Shown: positions 26,501-39,568 of the stretch, in pieces
Numbering within the stretch: the stretch's first letter is position 1
Layout of the letters: each line of letters opens with the position of its first letter
NCBI RefSeq assembly: GCF_031877795.1
Contig: NC_133934.1
Location: 105,216,610-105,280,609, forward strand
From: Strix aluco
Lineage: Eukaryota; Chordata; Aves; Strigiformes; Strigidae
DNA: 64,000 nucleotides
Direction of reading: 5' to 3'
The notes under the pieces: generated by a model
The model's database searches: none
The model's input: the letters and a program-made list of their open reading frames with translations, nothing else
What the model was told of the DNA's origin: nothing
Made by a program: the position numbers and the translations under genes

Positions 26501-29500
26501 GGAAAAGGAAATTTGCAATTGTGTCCAACCTCTTGGGACTCCATCCACTTCAGTCTGCAGCTCACCTGGTGCAATAATAACCCATACTTCAAATAAATAA
26601 AAGAATGAGAGCTGGAATAAGGGACTATAGAGAGCTTCTCTGATAAAGACCACAGATCAGTTAGCACAGAAAAGGCACTTCACTTGCTTCTTTTACAGTT
26701 GCAGCACCACTAACAGACTGCTGTTGCTTCCATCACCAGTTTCCAACTGCTTTCCTCACAGAAGGACTTTCATAGTTCTTAGTGGACTTCCTAGAGCTTC
26801 AGGCATTAAAAGTTTGTTTCCTCAGAATTGTGGTTTTACAGTTTTACACTTCATTAATCTTCTGGGGAGATGGGAAAACCAGTATTGGTATCGGTGTGAC
26901 TTGTGGTGGAAGGAGGCTCTTTAAGAGGACAGCATCCATTGAAGTCTTGGTTTTACTTGGTGTCTTCTGGGATGTCATTCATATACAGATACACTTTGAG
27001 TAATCTCTAGCTCTCAATTCTTTATTTGCTCCTATTTCTACTGTTTAATATAGAAGTACTTTTACCTTTCCATGTCAGGTTTGTGCCACTGGAGTGGTAC
27101 TGAGTGAAGAGAGTAGCATTTCCTTTCTCTCTTAATTGGGTAAAAGTTCAAGGCGAATAAGAGGGTCTGCCTTTTGCTACAAAGGCTTAATTTGGGATTA
27201 AATGGAAAGAAAGAAAAGGTGAAATTCAAGAAGTTAGTTCTTATTCAGAAGAAGGGAATTCATTGAAGAATTTTACTTATTAAAGTAAATTTAATTTTTA
27301 TTTACTTTTTTTCAAAACAATACTTAATTGGATGAGAGCAATTCTGATTCCCACAGTGCAGTGTCTTATTGTAGAAGATACCGTTAGGCAAACTGACAGA
27401 TAAGCTCTCACTCCCCTGTGGCTCCATTTCTCCTTAATCCTCTGAGAAGGGCTGGGGGGGGTGGGGGTGGGGGTGCGTGTTTTTCAGAAAGCTAGATGAC
27501 CATCCAGTTCACTGCCTTATTGATAGCTCGCACTGTATTTACGCAACCTTTTCTTCAGTATTCTTTGCTTTTGGATTTTTTTAAAAATATTTCCTTAGTG
27601 TCATTATATCCAGATGTAAAATGTGCAGGCTTCCATTTTTCCCAGTGCTAACTGTGCTGTGTTATGGATAAGAGCTGTGTCTTACTCTTAAGCAAAATAT
27701 GATATGCCACTGTAAATTATACCCTTGACTGTTGGCACAGTCAATATGTGTTCTATTGCTAATGGCATTAAGTAATACTGAGCCTTTAAAAATAAACGTC
27801 TCTGAGTTGGAAAGTTTCTCTGATTGTTTATGCAAATAAAAATCTTAGTACTTGAACTGAATCTCAAACTTCTTTTTTGTTTTTATTCAGGAATCGACGT
27901 ATATTTGGCTTGTTGATGGGCACTCTTCAAAAATTTAAACAGGAGTCCACAGTTGCTACTGAGAGGGTACTTATTTTTAGTTCTATCAGATTGTAAATAA
28001 TAAAGCAGAATTGTGTGGTTAAGCTGCTTCAGATAGGAATAAAAATTTCCTGGGGTGTAGGTTGCAGGTGCAACAGATTGGTAAGAGTGCATGTAGGTTT
28101 CTGTTTGGTTTAGTTTAGTGAAATCGGGGTGGGAGACAGGAAAGGGACTAGTAACAGTTTCATGACTTTATAACACTCTTTCTGACCATTGCAGAAGTGA
28201 GAAGGCAGTGTTTTATTGATTTTATTTTTCTAAATTGCTGTACATTTTTAAAACATGTAAAACACAAAATACTTTTTTTTTTTCTTGTTTACAGTATTTG
28301 GGGATCATTTCAAAGTAAATGGATTTTAATCAGTTACATTCTTAATAGATCATAGGCTAATTCTGTAAATAATGGTGATTCAGTATTGCTGAAGCAGTGC
28401 CCACCCTGATGTGTTCCAGATGTTTAAATTATAACCAAGTATACAGAAATGTATGGTTGTATTATGCTGTGTGATTGACTACAAATGGCTTCCCCCTCCT
28501 TAGTACAGATAACAGGAATTCCTGCTTTTAATAAATGCATATGTGATTGTACTGAAGTGAGGGTTTATCATAGCTTAGTGGTAACTTCAAAGAACTTGTA
28601 TATAGGATAGTGGTAACTTTATTCCTAGCATGTTCTTTTAAATTGTGGAGGGTATGGTATTTGTTTACTGTTGCCCTAAATGGGAATGGGTTATTCACTT
28701 AATAATAAACCTTTAGATTAAAATTAACATTTGAAAGTTCTACTTTTGGGAGTCTGGTGGAAGCAGATACAAACTTTAAACTTAAAATCTTTTCTGTGTT
28801 GTTGGTATTGATTACTTTCAGATTCAGTATTTCGATATCTTACTGTTTTATCTAACTTGTCATGTACATGAGGAAGGACCAAAGTTCTCTGTTGCCTGCT
28901 TGCCTTTAGAACATGAAACTATTGATTAGGATGGTCTAGAAAGATGGAATCCTTGTCTAATATATAGTACTATGTGTTTGCATAGAGACTTTGAGGAGTT
29001 ACTATTCTTTGCAACGTTTTTCTGAGAATTTGTACAGGCATTTTTCTCTTCATACATAAAAACTTAGTATAAATCAAAGTAGGGGCCTGAGGGGTTTTAT
29101 GATGCAGCTATTTTGTTGTGCAGGCACTAAACTGTTGGGGTTTTTTTATTAGACAACTGTTGTACGATCTGAGCATATAGCTGTCTAGGACGTACAAACA
29201 GGACATTCCTGGATTATAGTAATATATCTAATTAGTGAGGAATAGACTGGAAGTATTTGCAGTGTAATTTGTTTTGTTCGTCACAAACACCAGTCTGCAG
29301 TCCTTCATTTGTTTCTGGGGGAGTTGGCTTGTTTTCCCTCCAAGTGGAATACCTGAAATCTATTTCTTTTTTTTCTGCCAGTGGGGAAAAAAGACATGTT
29401 GAAGCTTGTACTGAAAATTCAAATCCAAATTGAATGATAGAAAAGCAGACAGAAATCCACAGCGGCCCATAGTTCTATAGTTAAGCCACAGAAAATTAGG

Positions 29501-32356
29501 TGCCAGCAAGCAATGAAACTCTTTTTTTCCATTACCTGTAATTTAAGAGATCTTTTTTAATATATTTTTAGGAATGCCTTTAATGGTGTAAATAAGTCAA
29601 AATTTTAATTGGACCAAACTAGAACGCTTTCTTGATTTAGAAAAAATATTTAAGATACTTCTTTATTTATCTTAGCAAAAGAGACGACAAGAAATTGAAC
29701 AAAAACTTGAAGTGCAGGCAGAGGAAGAAAGAAAGCAAGTTGAAAATGAAAGGCGAGAACTGTTTGAAGAAAGGCGTGCTAAACAGACAGAGCTGCGGTT
29801 ACTGGAGCAAAAGGTTGAGCTTGCTCAGTTGGTGAGTTTTAGTTTTGCTCTTGAGCTTTCTCTTGTTTAAACTAGTATTGTGTGTCTTAAGGTTATTTCC
29901 TTTCATTTCTCAGCAAGAAGAATGGAATGAACATAACGCTAAAATAATTAAATATATAAGAACGAAGACAAAACCCCACTTATTCTACATACCTGGCAGA
30001 ATGTGTCCTGCTACGCAGAAGTTGATGGAAGACTCACAGAAAAAGATGAATGGTAAGTGGTCTTTGTGATACAAAGGCCCTTGTTCTTGCCTCCCTTTGA
30101 TCTTTGCTGTACAAATTTCTTTTAAGGCTCTCTGCTTAAATACATGAATTTCATGGTTAGGACAAACTGTATGTTCCTGCATGGGTGTTCATCATAAGTG
30201 GTTACTCCTTCAGTGACTTATTTTTATGTTGGATGTGCTTTGATTCTCTTACAAGAAGTCAACAGAAGTGTATGCATAGTCCTTTATATTAGCTTTAGTA
30301 CCCAGATATATGCGAGTGCAGCAACTTAGCTTTTGAAAAGGCAGAATCTATGGATTGAAGACCCAAGGAAATGCAGGTTTTTACAAAGGATTTGAGAAGT
30401 GTTTTCTTAAGCACAGCACTAGAACTTTATGATTTTTTTTTTTTTACCTTAATGTGTGTTCGTTTCTGTTTCACAGGATGACTATATTTTTCTTTTGGAA
30501 AACATTTTAAAATACTGCAGTTGATGGTAGTCCTACTGTTCTTTTCTTTATTAAACTGAAAATGTATTGTGGGGTTTTTTTTCTTAAGGAGTTTTTCTTC
30601 ATTGTGTGGGGTTGGGGGCTAAGAGAAGCTAGCTCACCTGTCTGAATAACTTACGTTATTTAAGCTTTCTTAATACCTAACCAGCTTTTTGCTGATTCTT
30701 ACTGTCTTTTGTTTGCCTTAAGAAATATAACCTTGTTAATATATAAATATCAAGAAACTAAGGTATTATTTTGAGATACTGTTGGTTGGATTGATTTTAA
30801 TGAAGTCAAACTCTTTTTGTTAGCTTAGATTTAGGGCTTTACTGTTCTCATACTCAGCTGAGCTGACTATCCCCTTTGCTTTGTTTTCTTAAGGTAACTA
30901 GCAGTCCTTTTCATTATGCATGAATGGCTTGCTACTTCAGAATGAATAGGGATGCAGTATTTATAAGTTAAAACAATTTGATAACTTATTAGCTCATAGT
31001 TAAAGGGAAAATAGACTTCAGTGTCTGTAGATTATCTGAAACTATTATTTACGCATTTATTCCCTAGCACTCTTTGAAAGCAGGCGAAATGAATTTGCAG
31101 AGCAGATTAACAAAATGGAGGCCAGGCCCAGAAGACAATCTGTGAAGGAAAAAGAACAACAGGAGGTGCAGAATGAAGAAAAGAAGGAAGAACAGAACAA
31201 GGAGCAGGAAGAGGGTAAGGTGGCTCAGCAAGTGGAAGAGTTGGAGACAGGTAATCAGCACAATGATGTAGAAATGGAGGAGGTAGGGGAGGAAAAGGGA
31301 AAAATAGGTTCAGGGCATAGCGATGCAGAGAAAGAACAGGAAGAGGACGAACAGAAACATGAAATGGAGATTAAAGTAGAAGAGACCACTGAGGTGAGGG
31401 AGAATGACAAGCAACAGGATGGTCAGCATGAAGAGGTCACAGTTGTAAAAGAGGAAAGTGAAAACATTCAGCCAATGGATAATGAGCAGGATGCGGCTGA
31501 AATAAATGAGGGAGATAGTGTAGAACCTATAGAAAATGAGAATGGCAAAGAAGTGGAACCAGAAACAGAGTGTGATGCTCAGCCAGAAAAAGTGTGTAAT
31601 GTTAATTCTCCTGAGAAGGAGAAGGGTATTAAACCAGAAGTTGAAGCTGAACCTGAAGAAAAACAGGAGAAGGCACCTGAAGTTCAGCCAGAACCTTTGG
31701 CTGAGGCTCTATCTCAGCCACAGTCTGTGCCACTGCCACAGTCACCTCAGTTGTCTCAATCCGCTCAGGATACAGAGCCCCAGGCAGACAAGGATGAAAA
31801 TGCTGTGGTGTCTGTAAAGGTGGTTGAGGCACAGACAGAGCAGAGTCAGACACCGAGTACAGAAATTAAGAGTAAGACTAGGAGTAGAAGCAGGGGTAGG
31901 GCAGGGAACAAAACTGGTAAGAGTCATAGCCGTAGTAGCAGCAGCAGTAGTAGCAGTAGTACTTCAAGCAGTACTAGTAGTGGAAGTAGTTCCAGCACTG
32001 GCAGCAGTAGCAGTCGGAGTAGTTCCACCAGCAGCAGCACTACAAGTGGAAGTACTAGCAGGGACAGTAGCAGCAGTAGCTCTAGCAGTAGTGAAAGTAG
32101 AAGTCGAAGCCGAGGAAGAGGGCATAACAGAGACAGAAAACGCAGAAGGAGCACGGACCGGAAGCGAAGGGACGCTTCTGGAGTAGATAGAAGTCACAAG
32201 TCCTCAAAAGGTGGGAGTAGAGATACGAAAAGCTCAAAGGATAAAAGTTCAAGATCTGACAGAAAGAGGTCTATATCAGAAAGTAGTCGGTCAGGCAAGA
32301 GAACTTCACGGAGTGAAAGAGACCGTAAATCAGACAGGAAAGACAAAAGGCGTTAA
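22925..32356 (+). CDS. PNN: PNN, pinin (SR-related splicing / junction protein)
   Basis: Pinin is a nuclear-speckle and exon-junction-associated splicing regulator (with RNPS1), also reported at desmosomes. Coding exons: 22925-23037, 23498-23569, 24470-24538, 25654-25726, 25811-25905, 27891-27966, 29676-29831, 29914-30052, 31068-32356. Phases join to 693 residues (human 717). The N-terminus [19 protein letters not shown] forms a coiled coil. Next come a Gly-Arg stretch [17 protein letters not shown] and the conserved pinin/memA domain (about residues 150-280), with [40 protein letters not shown] and [12 protein letters not shown] Glu/Gln-rich segment spans about 290-540, a Ser-rich run about 545-610, and an RS tail ends [15 protein letters not shown]. 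Over half the protein is encoded by the last exon. No lesion was seen. Confidence 0.98.
23108..23194 (+). repeat. Poly(G) tract and (GGGGT)4 in PNN intron 1
   Basis: A run of 21 G residues (23110-23130) is followed by four GGGGT units (23166-23185) and another G7-G8 run. A further G-run lies near 23300-23312. All are on the PNN non-template strand, just after exon 1. Confidence 0.9.
23570..31067 (+). other. PNN: PNN introns 2 to 8
   Basis: The introns between the listed exons are AT-rich, the longest being about 25906-27890, 27967-29675 and 30053-31067. I recognise no hosted RNA gene or repeat family. One G-rich run (about 27450-27475) is the only simple-sequence feature worth noting. Confidence 0.6.
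31930..32105 (+). repeat. PNN: AGY/AGC serine-codon repeat tract in PNN
   Basis: An imperfect trinucleotide-like array of AGT, AGC and occasional ACT, GGA and TCC codons encodes the Ser-rich run of pinin (about residues 550-610). Codon mixing argues for selection on serine content rather than a pure DNA expansion. Open antisense frames across it are leucine-rich by-products. Confidence 0.85.
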
Positions 32357-33440
32357 CAGAAGAGACCAAGCTTCCTTAGCCTAATCTTTGCAGCGGAAGA
32401 TTATTTGAGTGAAAGGATTCCTTGTAAGGAGGAGGAGAAGGCTGCCTTAAGAATTGCATGCTGTAAAAAATCTTTTGGAAAAATGCAGACTGTTTACGAG
32501 GCATTCTTGTACTTTTTACATAATTTTGTAAAAGGTTACTTACCAAAATTATGTGAAGTTCCTGAAAATGTAAAAATAAAAGATTAACACTCCTTTGCAT
32601 CTTTTTTTAAATATCCTGTACTCATTAAGATCCTCTGTATATTTTAATAGGTAAACCTTTAAGTAGGTGTGATCGCTTCTTCTGTATCATACCCTTTTTT
32701 TTGTAGAAATAAATGTGCGTTTTAAATAAATTGTTTGAGATGTCCTGTTGACAAATAAATTCCCCTCTTAGATCATATGTAGGGAGACAATGATACAGGA
32801 AACGTAAAATTTTGCTTTTCCCCTCTATTCCTTGCAAGGTTGGGAATTTTAAGTCCCAGTAAAGGGAGTAATCTCTCCATTGCTGGGTAGGAAGAGAAAG
32901 TTATTGATTTGCATCTATATTTTCTGTTTTCTTCTGTAATCACAAGCTCTTAGTCAGTTCTGTCTTTCAGTTTTATAAAACTTTTTCCTATCCATAGGCA
33001 AGCAGTGGTTAAATGGAAATGTGAGCACTGGCCAAGGTAGCTCAAGTCACTCCAGAATACTTCTCTTATCTGCCTTCTGCAGGTGCTTTGGTAGTATTTA
33101 CATCTATGTTCTGGAGACAGTTAATCTGTTTAATGATGTTCCTTGCTTTGATGGCCAGTGGAGGAAAGACTTCAGCTTGCTTCTCAGCCAGGATTCTTTT
33201 TTAGTTGCAGACTAATCTTTGATCCCTTCGTACCACTAGAAATAATTACATTGCAGTGTTGGGGTTACCTGGGACTACCTGATACTAATGTTGTGTGCGT
33301 GCAAGAATGCTTTCTGAATGTATTTAATACAACTTAAAGTGGTATGGTGTTACCTGAAGGTGAATACTGTTTTTATATCATTTTGTATGGGAAACAATAA
33401 CATCTGTTGCTCTGTTCTGTACATGTGCAAATAAATGTGG
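32357..33440 (+). terminator. PNN: PNN 3'UTR with multiple AATAAA signals
   Basis: AATAAA hexamers occur at 32575-32580, 32708-32713, 32725-32730, 32754-32759 and 33430-33435. Use of the first would give a 3'UTR of about 0.25 kb, and of the last about 1.1 kb. Tandem alternative polyadenylation is likely. Confidence 0.7.
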
Positions 33441-36400
33441 CTTTGTAGACTACTCTCTTGATGCCTATGATGTTTTCTATAACACAGGTGTATTCTCTTA
33501 GCCTTTCTACATTTAAAGCATGAATCATAATTGCAGGTGACTGTACCTTAGAAGCTCTGTATCCACAATTGTTCTTATAGGCTTTAATTAATGCCTATTA
33601 ACTGAATACAAACCACTGCTATAGTCTGTGTTGTCGTGGCAGGAAGAGAATTCTTGTATCATATGCCAAATTGCAGACCAGGAAGTCCTAGAAAGATTTC
33701 AGAATGGAAATGACATGTAAGCTTATTTTAGTGTACGAAATGCCATATATATCCTGTTGTTCTGGAACATAGAGCAGACTTCTACAAAGTTCTAGTTTGG
33801 GAGGGTGTCAGGTTTTGGACTTTTCTGAACTCAGAGCAGTGACAGACATCTGTGTTCTGAAGTGCTGAACTTCCTGGATTAAAGCAATGTGTCAAGCAGG
33901 GGATGGAGTTTTCTTTCAGCACAAATAGACACAGTGGGAAAGCTCCTCAGTCTTCCCCCTTCTGAACAAGTTCAATACTTTATTCTGATTCTTCAGTTCA
34001 TTTGCTACTTCAATATCCTATCTGCCTCTGCTTCTCTACAACTGAGAATCATTTTTAGTCCTTGTCAGTAGTCTCCAACCATAGTTTCTTCCCTTCAGAG
34101 CAATGTGGTGGTTTAATGTGCCTTCTCTTTTGAAGGACAAGCAGAAGTTCAAATGCCTATTGAAGATGTTAAACATGGCAGTTTACTACAAGGAGCAAAC
34201 TTTTATACTGAGTGGTTGAGTTAATCTTACTGGTTTGCATGTTTCAACTAACTTCACATTTCAAATTGCCTTTGGAAGTCATTTTAATTTTGTCAATTAA
34301 TTATATTTCTTTTCCTTAACGTTGAGTATTTTTAAGGTTTCTTATTTTGAGCTTGAGTGACTTACTGCTGTGGTGTATTTACTGTACAGGTTTTAATGGT
34401 TGATACTGCAGTCATGCAAAGCTGGAGAAGTAGGTTGCTTAGTCAGAAGCCACTGTTTCAGAAGAGCATATTAACAGGGGCTGTACAAACCGTGTGGTGG
34501 GTCCTGGTATCTGAACTAGGGATTGGATTGATTACATTGTTTCAGGTTATATTACAGGCAGGAATGTATTTTTGACACGGTGAAAATACAGGAGTTTCAT
34601 TGCTGAGTACAAAGCTGATGATGTATTTGATAGTTTAATGTTTGTTAGAACAAATTTACTGCCATGGTTAAACTGTGTTGTTAATTAATAGTTAGCCTTG
34701 CTAAATCTAATCAGTTCAATGCAACTTCATTCTGCTACAGAAATAGTATAAGATAGCAGTATACTGTTAGCACAATATTACATAAAGACCCGTGTCTTTA
34801 TAAAGCAGTAGTATTTTTAGGAATTGTTACATTGCCTTTGAGGTCCTATCTTCTTACCCTGAAACAACTTCAGAGCTGTGGATAGGGCTGAGACCATGGG
34901 TGCCATTTCCTTCCTCCGCTCCCAGTCTACTGTTTCAAATAGCTGACAATTTCAAGACTGAATTTGATGCAACAGTATGGGGTTTCTGAGAATTAAGTGC
35001 AGACAGCATGGGATGGGAAATGATTGAAACGTTTTCTTATTTCCCTTCCCCATAGTGGTGAGTAGAGATCAAAGGAGAAAATACCTTGTTCTCTTTTCAC
35101 TCAAGTAATGTGGGAAAAGGAATGACAGAAACGGGGAAAAACTAAGGATGAAGTAGAGGTACTTTACATGAGTGGACAACATACCATGTATGCTCTATGC
35201 CTGTCTTCTGGAGTGCTCCCATCAGATGGTCCCTTCTAGCTTTAAGTATAACTTTAGAAGGTGGTTTGGGTTTTTTTTTTATAGTTTTTATACTATGCAC
35301 TGACTTCTATACCCTTTACTTGTCTTTTTCTTCAGTCCTGATGCACAGATAAACTGGAAGGCTCCAAGAATGTGTTTTTTCCATGATGCTCCACTTGGAG
35401 TCCTTATCAGAGTAGATTTTATACAGATTGTTCATTAATCATAAGCTGAAACATGACTTTGCATAAAAGGTACACCTCTTCAAATTTCTGCGCCTTTACT
35501 TAAGGTGATGTCTTTGCGCTTAAAACAGCTTACAGCTTCGTTGTATGTATTCAGAGGAAACCTGAACATAATTTTTCTGCAGAAAGTAGGTATTGGTGAA
35601 CTAAACACACCCCTCCAGCAAAATTAATTTCCAAAACCAGTAAATTTGCAAATAGGTTTCTAGAGCAGCTTTTGTTTATCAGGAAAGTAATGGTCTTGTG
35701 GTTAGGTCCCAGTTGTAATTTTGAGTTCAACTGCTCATTTTGTAGTAATTACTGTCATACAACAGGACAAACCTATTCATTTTGTGTGTGTCCCAGATCT
35801 TTGAAATGAGTTTCCCTGTTCAAAGAAGTATTTCTCAGAGACTACATGGGGTCAAATGCTGTGGCAGTGGTATATGAGTAATATACAGAGATCTGTGTTT
35901 TGGAGGACACCATTTTGCTCCTTCAGACTTCTTCTTTTCCTGCTCGTCTCAGTTTTATTGCAAACCTGTGTTTTACCACAAACTCTGTTCAGGCAGTTGT
36001 TATGAGGTGACAGTGTTCTATTATATGGTAAAATGGGAGGCATTCAAAGCTTGGAAACATATCAAGATTCAAAATAATTTAAGTCACAAGTTCCATGATT
36101 TTCTAGAAATGCAATGTGAGTTGTCATGCTCATAACCATTTTTGTAATAGGGAAGCAATAATGGCTTTTTCTTGCTATTTGTTATCCTGGCTGAAAAAGT
36201 TGGTTTAAATCTGGATGATGAATGACTGTTACCTGTTTAGATTTGTCTAACTGGAAAGGTGAATTAGTGTTCCTTTTCTTCCTTTGACTTACTAATTTTT
36301 AAAAGGTACTTGTTTTAAAAAAAAATCTTTTTGGCATGACATTTGATTTAATGTAAAAGTTGATCTGTATTTTCATCCAAACATTCTAAGACAAGAGAAC

Positions 36401-39350
36401 TATATTTTTAAAGTGCTCTTTTCATGGACTGTATTCTTCCATGTATTAGTGCAATATTCGACACAGTGAAACCCTACATTCTGTATGGAGCCTTCTGGTG
36501 CTATCATAAGAATATAACTGAAGCTGTATATACTGTTATTATAAAATAGATGTTGACTTGAAGGTACTTAGAAGAACTTTTACCAAGTTATGATTTGCTT
36601 TGGGATCTTTATCGTTAATACTGCATTTCCTAGACTATTCAGTATCTGTATCTCTTTTACTTATACAAAGCCATGTCTTAAAAGAGCCATCCAGTGTACC
36701 ATACTACTCGGTTTATTTAAATTACACCATTAATTCTGAGTTGATCCTTCTGTGAATTTTAAGATATCATAAGGGATCTCTGCCTTTCTAGCTTGGTAGT
36801 TAAAGTTATTAAGGTGTCATTGCAAATAAAAAGTTAATAGTTTCACTCTAATGAAAGCTGTTGGAAATAGATCTTACTTTTTCATTAGCATTGTTTGTCT
36901 TTGCATATGTAATAATACATTTGTTGCTTCAGTTCTGCAGAACAGAAATTAACTGAAGTCTCACTCTATCTGCTATAAAGCTTTCAACTTTGTCCTTTGG
37001 AAGCCAGCATATGACAAATTCCATGAATCTTTATCTTTGACTTCAGTTCAAAGGTGATTAGAAGTTATGGTTGTATAACGTCTGCAAGTATAGGATTTAC
37101 ACCCAGAAGAAAAGAATGTTTGATATAAATATGATTTATTATTGAAGTTACTAGAGGAACAAAAAACACAAAACAGAGATGAGAGCAGTGCTCATCAGCC
37201 TTTTAAAAGCTTCAAACCTAGAAGAATGATTGTTGAGACTAAGCTGCATAATGAGCAGTGCCCAGAATAACTTGAAAATTGCAGATGTAGATTAAACTAG
37301 GTAGTTAAGATGAGCTGCAACATTATCTCTGTATAAAGACTTGGGAATTAGTTTAGGTATCCATATGAAACTTAAGTCAGAGCCATTTTCAGAGCTATTT
37401 TGACAAATACAGTAATCTGCAGATCTCAAGGTATGGGTCTGATAGTTTGTTCTCCCACATAAACTCGCTGAAGTACATAATTTTAGGTGTCAGAATACCT
37501 GGCTTTTCCATTTTTAGGTGAATCAGCTCCATGTTGCCAGGCTCAAAAAGGGACTGTTAACCTTTGTAGGGCCATTATTGGTTTTGTCCCATGTTCCACA
37601 GTTGGTGTGCAATATTATGAAAGACTCTTCTGATCATCTGCTAATCTTGGTGGGATAAAAATGCTGTCCATTTTTTATTTTGTACAACACGTAGTATACA
37701 TAAATATAAATTTATTGTATATTCCTTCTCAGCAATCTGTCCTGACCTGTAGAGACTTGGGAATTAAAAAAAATGCCAGTCCTACTTTCTGCTCACCGGG
37801 TTTCTTTGCATTTGCCATGTTTTAGCTGCGCGGTATGACATTTCTCCCCCTTCACCTCCTACAGATAAACCTAGAGGACCCCAGGGAAGGTCCCCAATCA
37901 CTGACTCTCTAAGCAACACAAGATCCAGGGGAGTGACCGGGAGATTGTTGGTGCTGGGGATGGGGCTACATCAAAGCTAGTCAGGAGCTAGTGGGGGGGG
38001 CTGATCTACAGTGTATTTTCCCTGGTGCACAAGACGGTTCTCCAATGGATTACCTAACAGCAGAGGCAGCTGGTGTGCTAGGTCATAGGATAGGCCTGTC
38101 TGACTACCAGGTCATGTGGCAAAGGAAGGGGCCAAAGTGTTAGATTGCAACTGGAGGACATGTCATCTTCTGTGATTTTTTTGTTTGCAGGACATTGCTG
38201 GTTAATGTGACCCTGGCTCACTTTGTGCCCTCTCTCCCAACCTCCAGGAGATGATCTGTTTACTGGCTCAGTAGATCAGGCCAAGCACCAGTGTCTGGCA
38301 GGTTTGGGTTGTGGAGTAGAAGGGAGGAGAACTATGCTGCAAGTAGGATACAGCTTAGGTTCACAAAAAGAGAAAGCAGAGCGAATTCTGTGTGAGTCAT
38401 GCTCAGGACTGAAGGAAGGGCAGGCCTGCTAGGAAGCGTACGACTGCAAATATTATTGGTTGGGAAAGAACGCAGATTCTAGGGGCTCTATCAAGGGAGA
38501 AAGAAGAGGCTACCCCATGCAGGAGAGTGGGAAAGGAAAGGTGAAGCCCCTTTTGTAGGTAAATTAGACATACTGTGTTTAGGTGACAATGACTGGAGCA
38601 TTTGAAGCAAAGTTTACTTCTAACGCAAACCTCTCTGCAAGATTTCATTTATAGCACAACTTCATACCTTTATAACCAGTGTACAACTCCCTGCATAATT
38701 ACTTCTTTAATGCATAACCTGTATTTGAGAAAACATTATTTGTAACTCCATATTGCATAAGAGGTTGCTAAGAAACAGAGGGTATTCCTTAAAAAGCAGG
38801 ACATATCATCTGCTTAGCTTTGGTATAGCTTAGCTCTGTGATATACGATGTAGAGATAGCATATGGATTTTCTAGTTGTCTTAAGAGCCTGAAAACTGCC
38901 AAGCACCTTTAAAAGACATCAGAGTTGAGTAAGTATTCCCCATGCTAAAGGGTTGCACTTAGCATCTAGTGTGCGAGAAAACTCCAAAAGAGTATGTGGA
39001 AAAAATTTCTGTCTGAGTTCTCAGTGACCACCTACAAATAATCTAAAACATATCAGTGCACACAAAATATAGTTTATTAAACAAAAAAGCTAGAAAATTG
39101 TCAGTAGCTCTATTGGCCATCATGTAAATCAATGTAAGCATAAAATTGATAGTCCATCTTAAGATCAGGTGGAAGATGTACATTAAAAATGCATTCATAA
39201 TCCAGAAAAAATCCTAATACTACTCTTGTTGAATTTCCCCTAATACATTCCTCCACAAACTCAGTACAAAAGAACCTAAGAGGCTAAATTCTGATGCGAC
39301 CAGAACTGGTTTCTTTGTATTCAAAACATCAGTCTAGCTATCAGAACATA
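33441..39350. other. Intergenic region between PNN and MIA2
   Basis: There are nearly 6 kb without a recognisable gene. Most is AT-rich. About 37780-38560 is noticeably richer in G and C and in purine-rich text than its flanks and might be an old repeat or a non-coding transcript, but I recognise no family. Confidence 0.5.
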
Positions 39351-39363
39351 GTTAATTATTAAA
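39351..39363 (+). promoter_or_regulatory. MIA2: HNF1-type site upstream of MIA2
   Basis: GTTAATTATTAAA matches the palindromic HNF1 consensus GTTAATNATTAAC at 12 of 13 positions, about 0.2 kb before the MIA2 signal-peptide ATG. Nearby are FOXA-like TGTTTGC (39400-39406) and TATTTGC (39464-39470) and a C/EBP-like TTGCAAT (39467-39473). Mammalian MIA2 was described as an HNF1-controlled hepatocyte gene, so the cluster fits a conserved liver promoter. Confidence 0.65.
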
Positions 39364-39568
39364 CGTATGTGTATAATCAGGACACCTGACTTTGCAGATT
39401 GTTTGCAGGTTAGCATAGTGTACTTCTGTTTGAGCAGATGAAAGAAGGAAAATAGGATAAGTTTATTTGCAATGTTTTGTTAGGCTAAGAAAAATAACGT
39501 AGAATATTCTTGCCTACGCACATCAATGCAGCTTCCACAGTTTCAGTGCATTCTAGGTTCAATCTAAA

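Noticed and set aside
31064-32197. Leucine-rich, alanine-rich and threonine-rich frames over PNN exon 9
   Set aside because: They are the antisense or alternate-frame reading of the Glu/Ser-rich pinin coding sequence.
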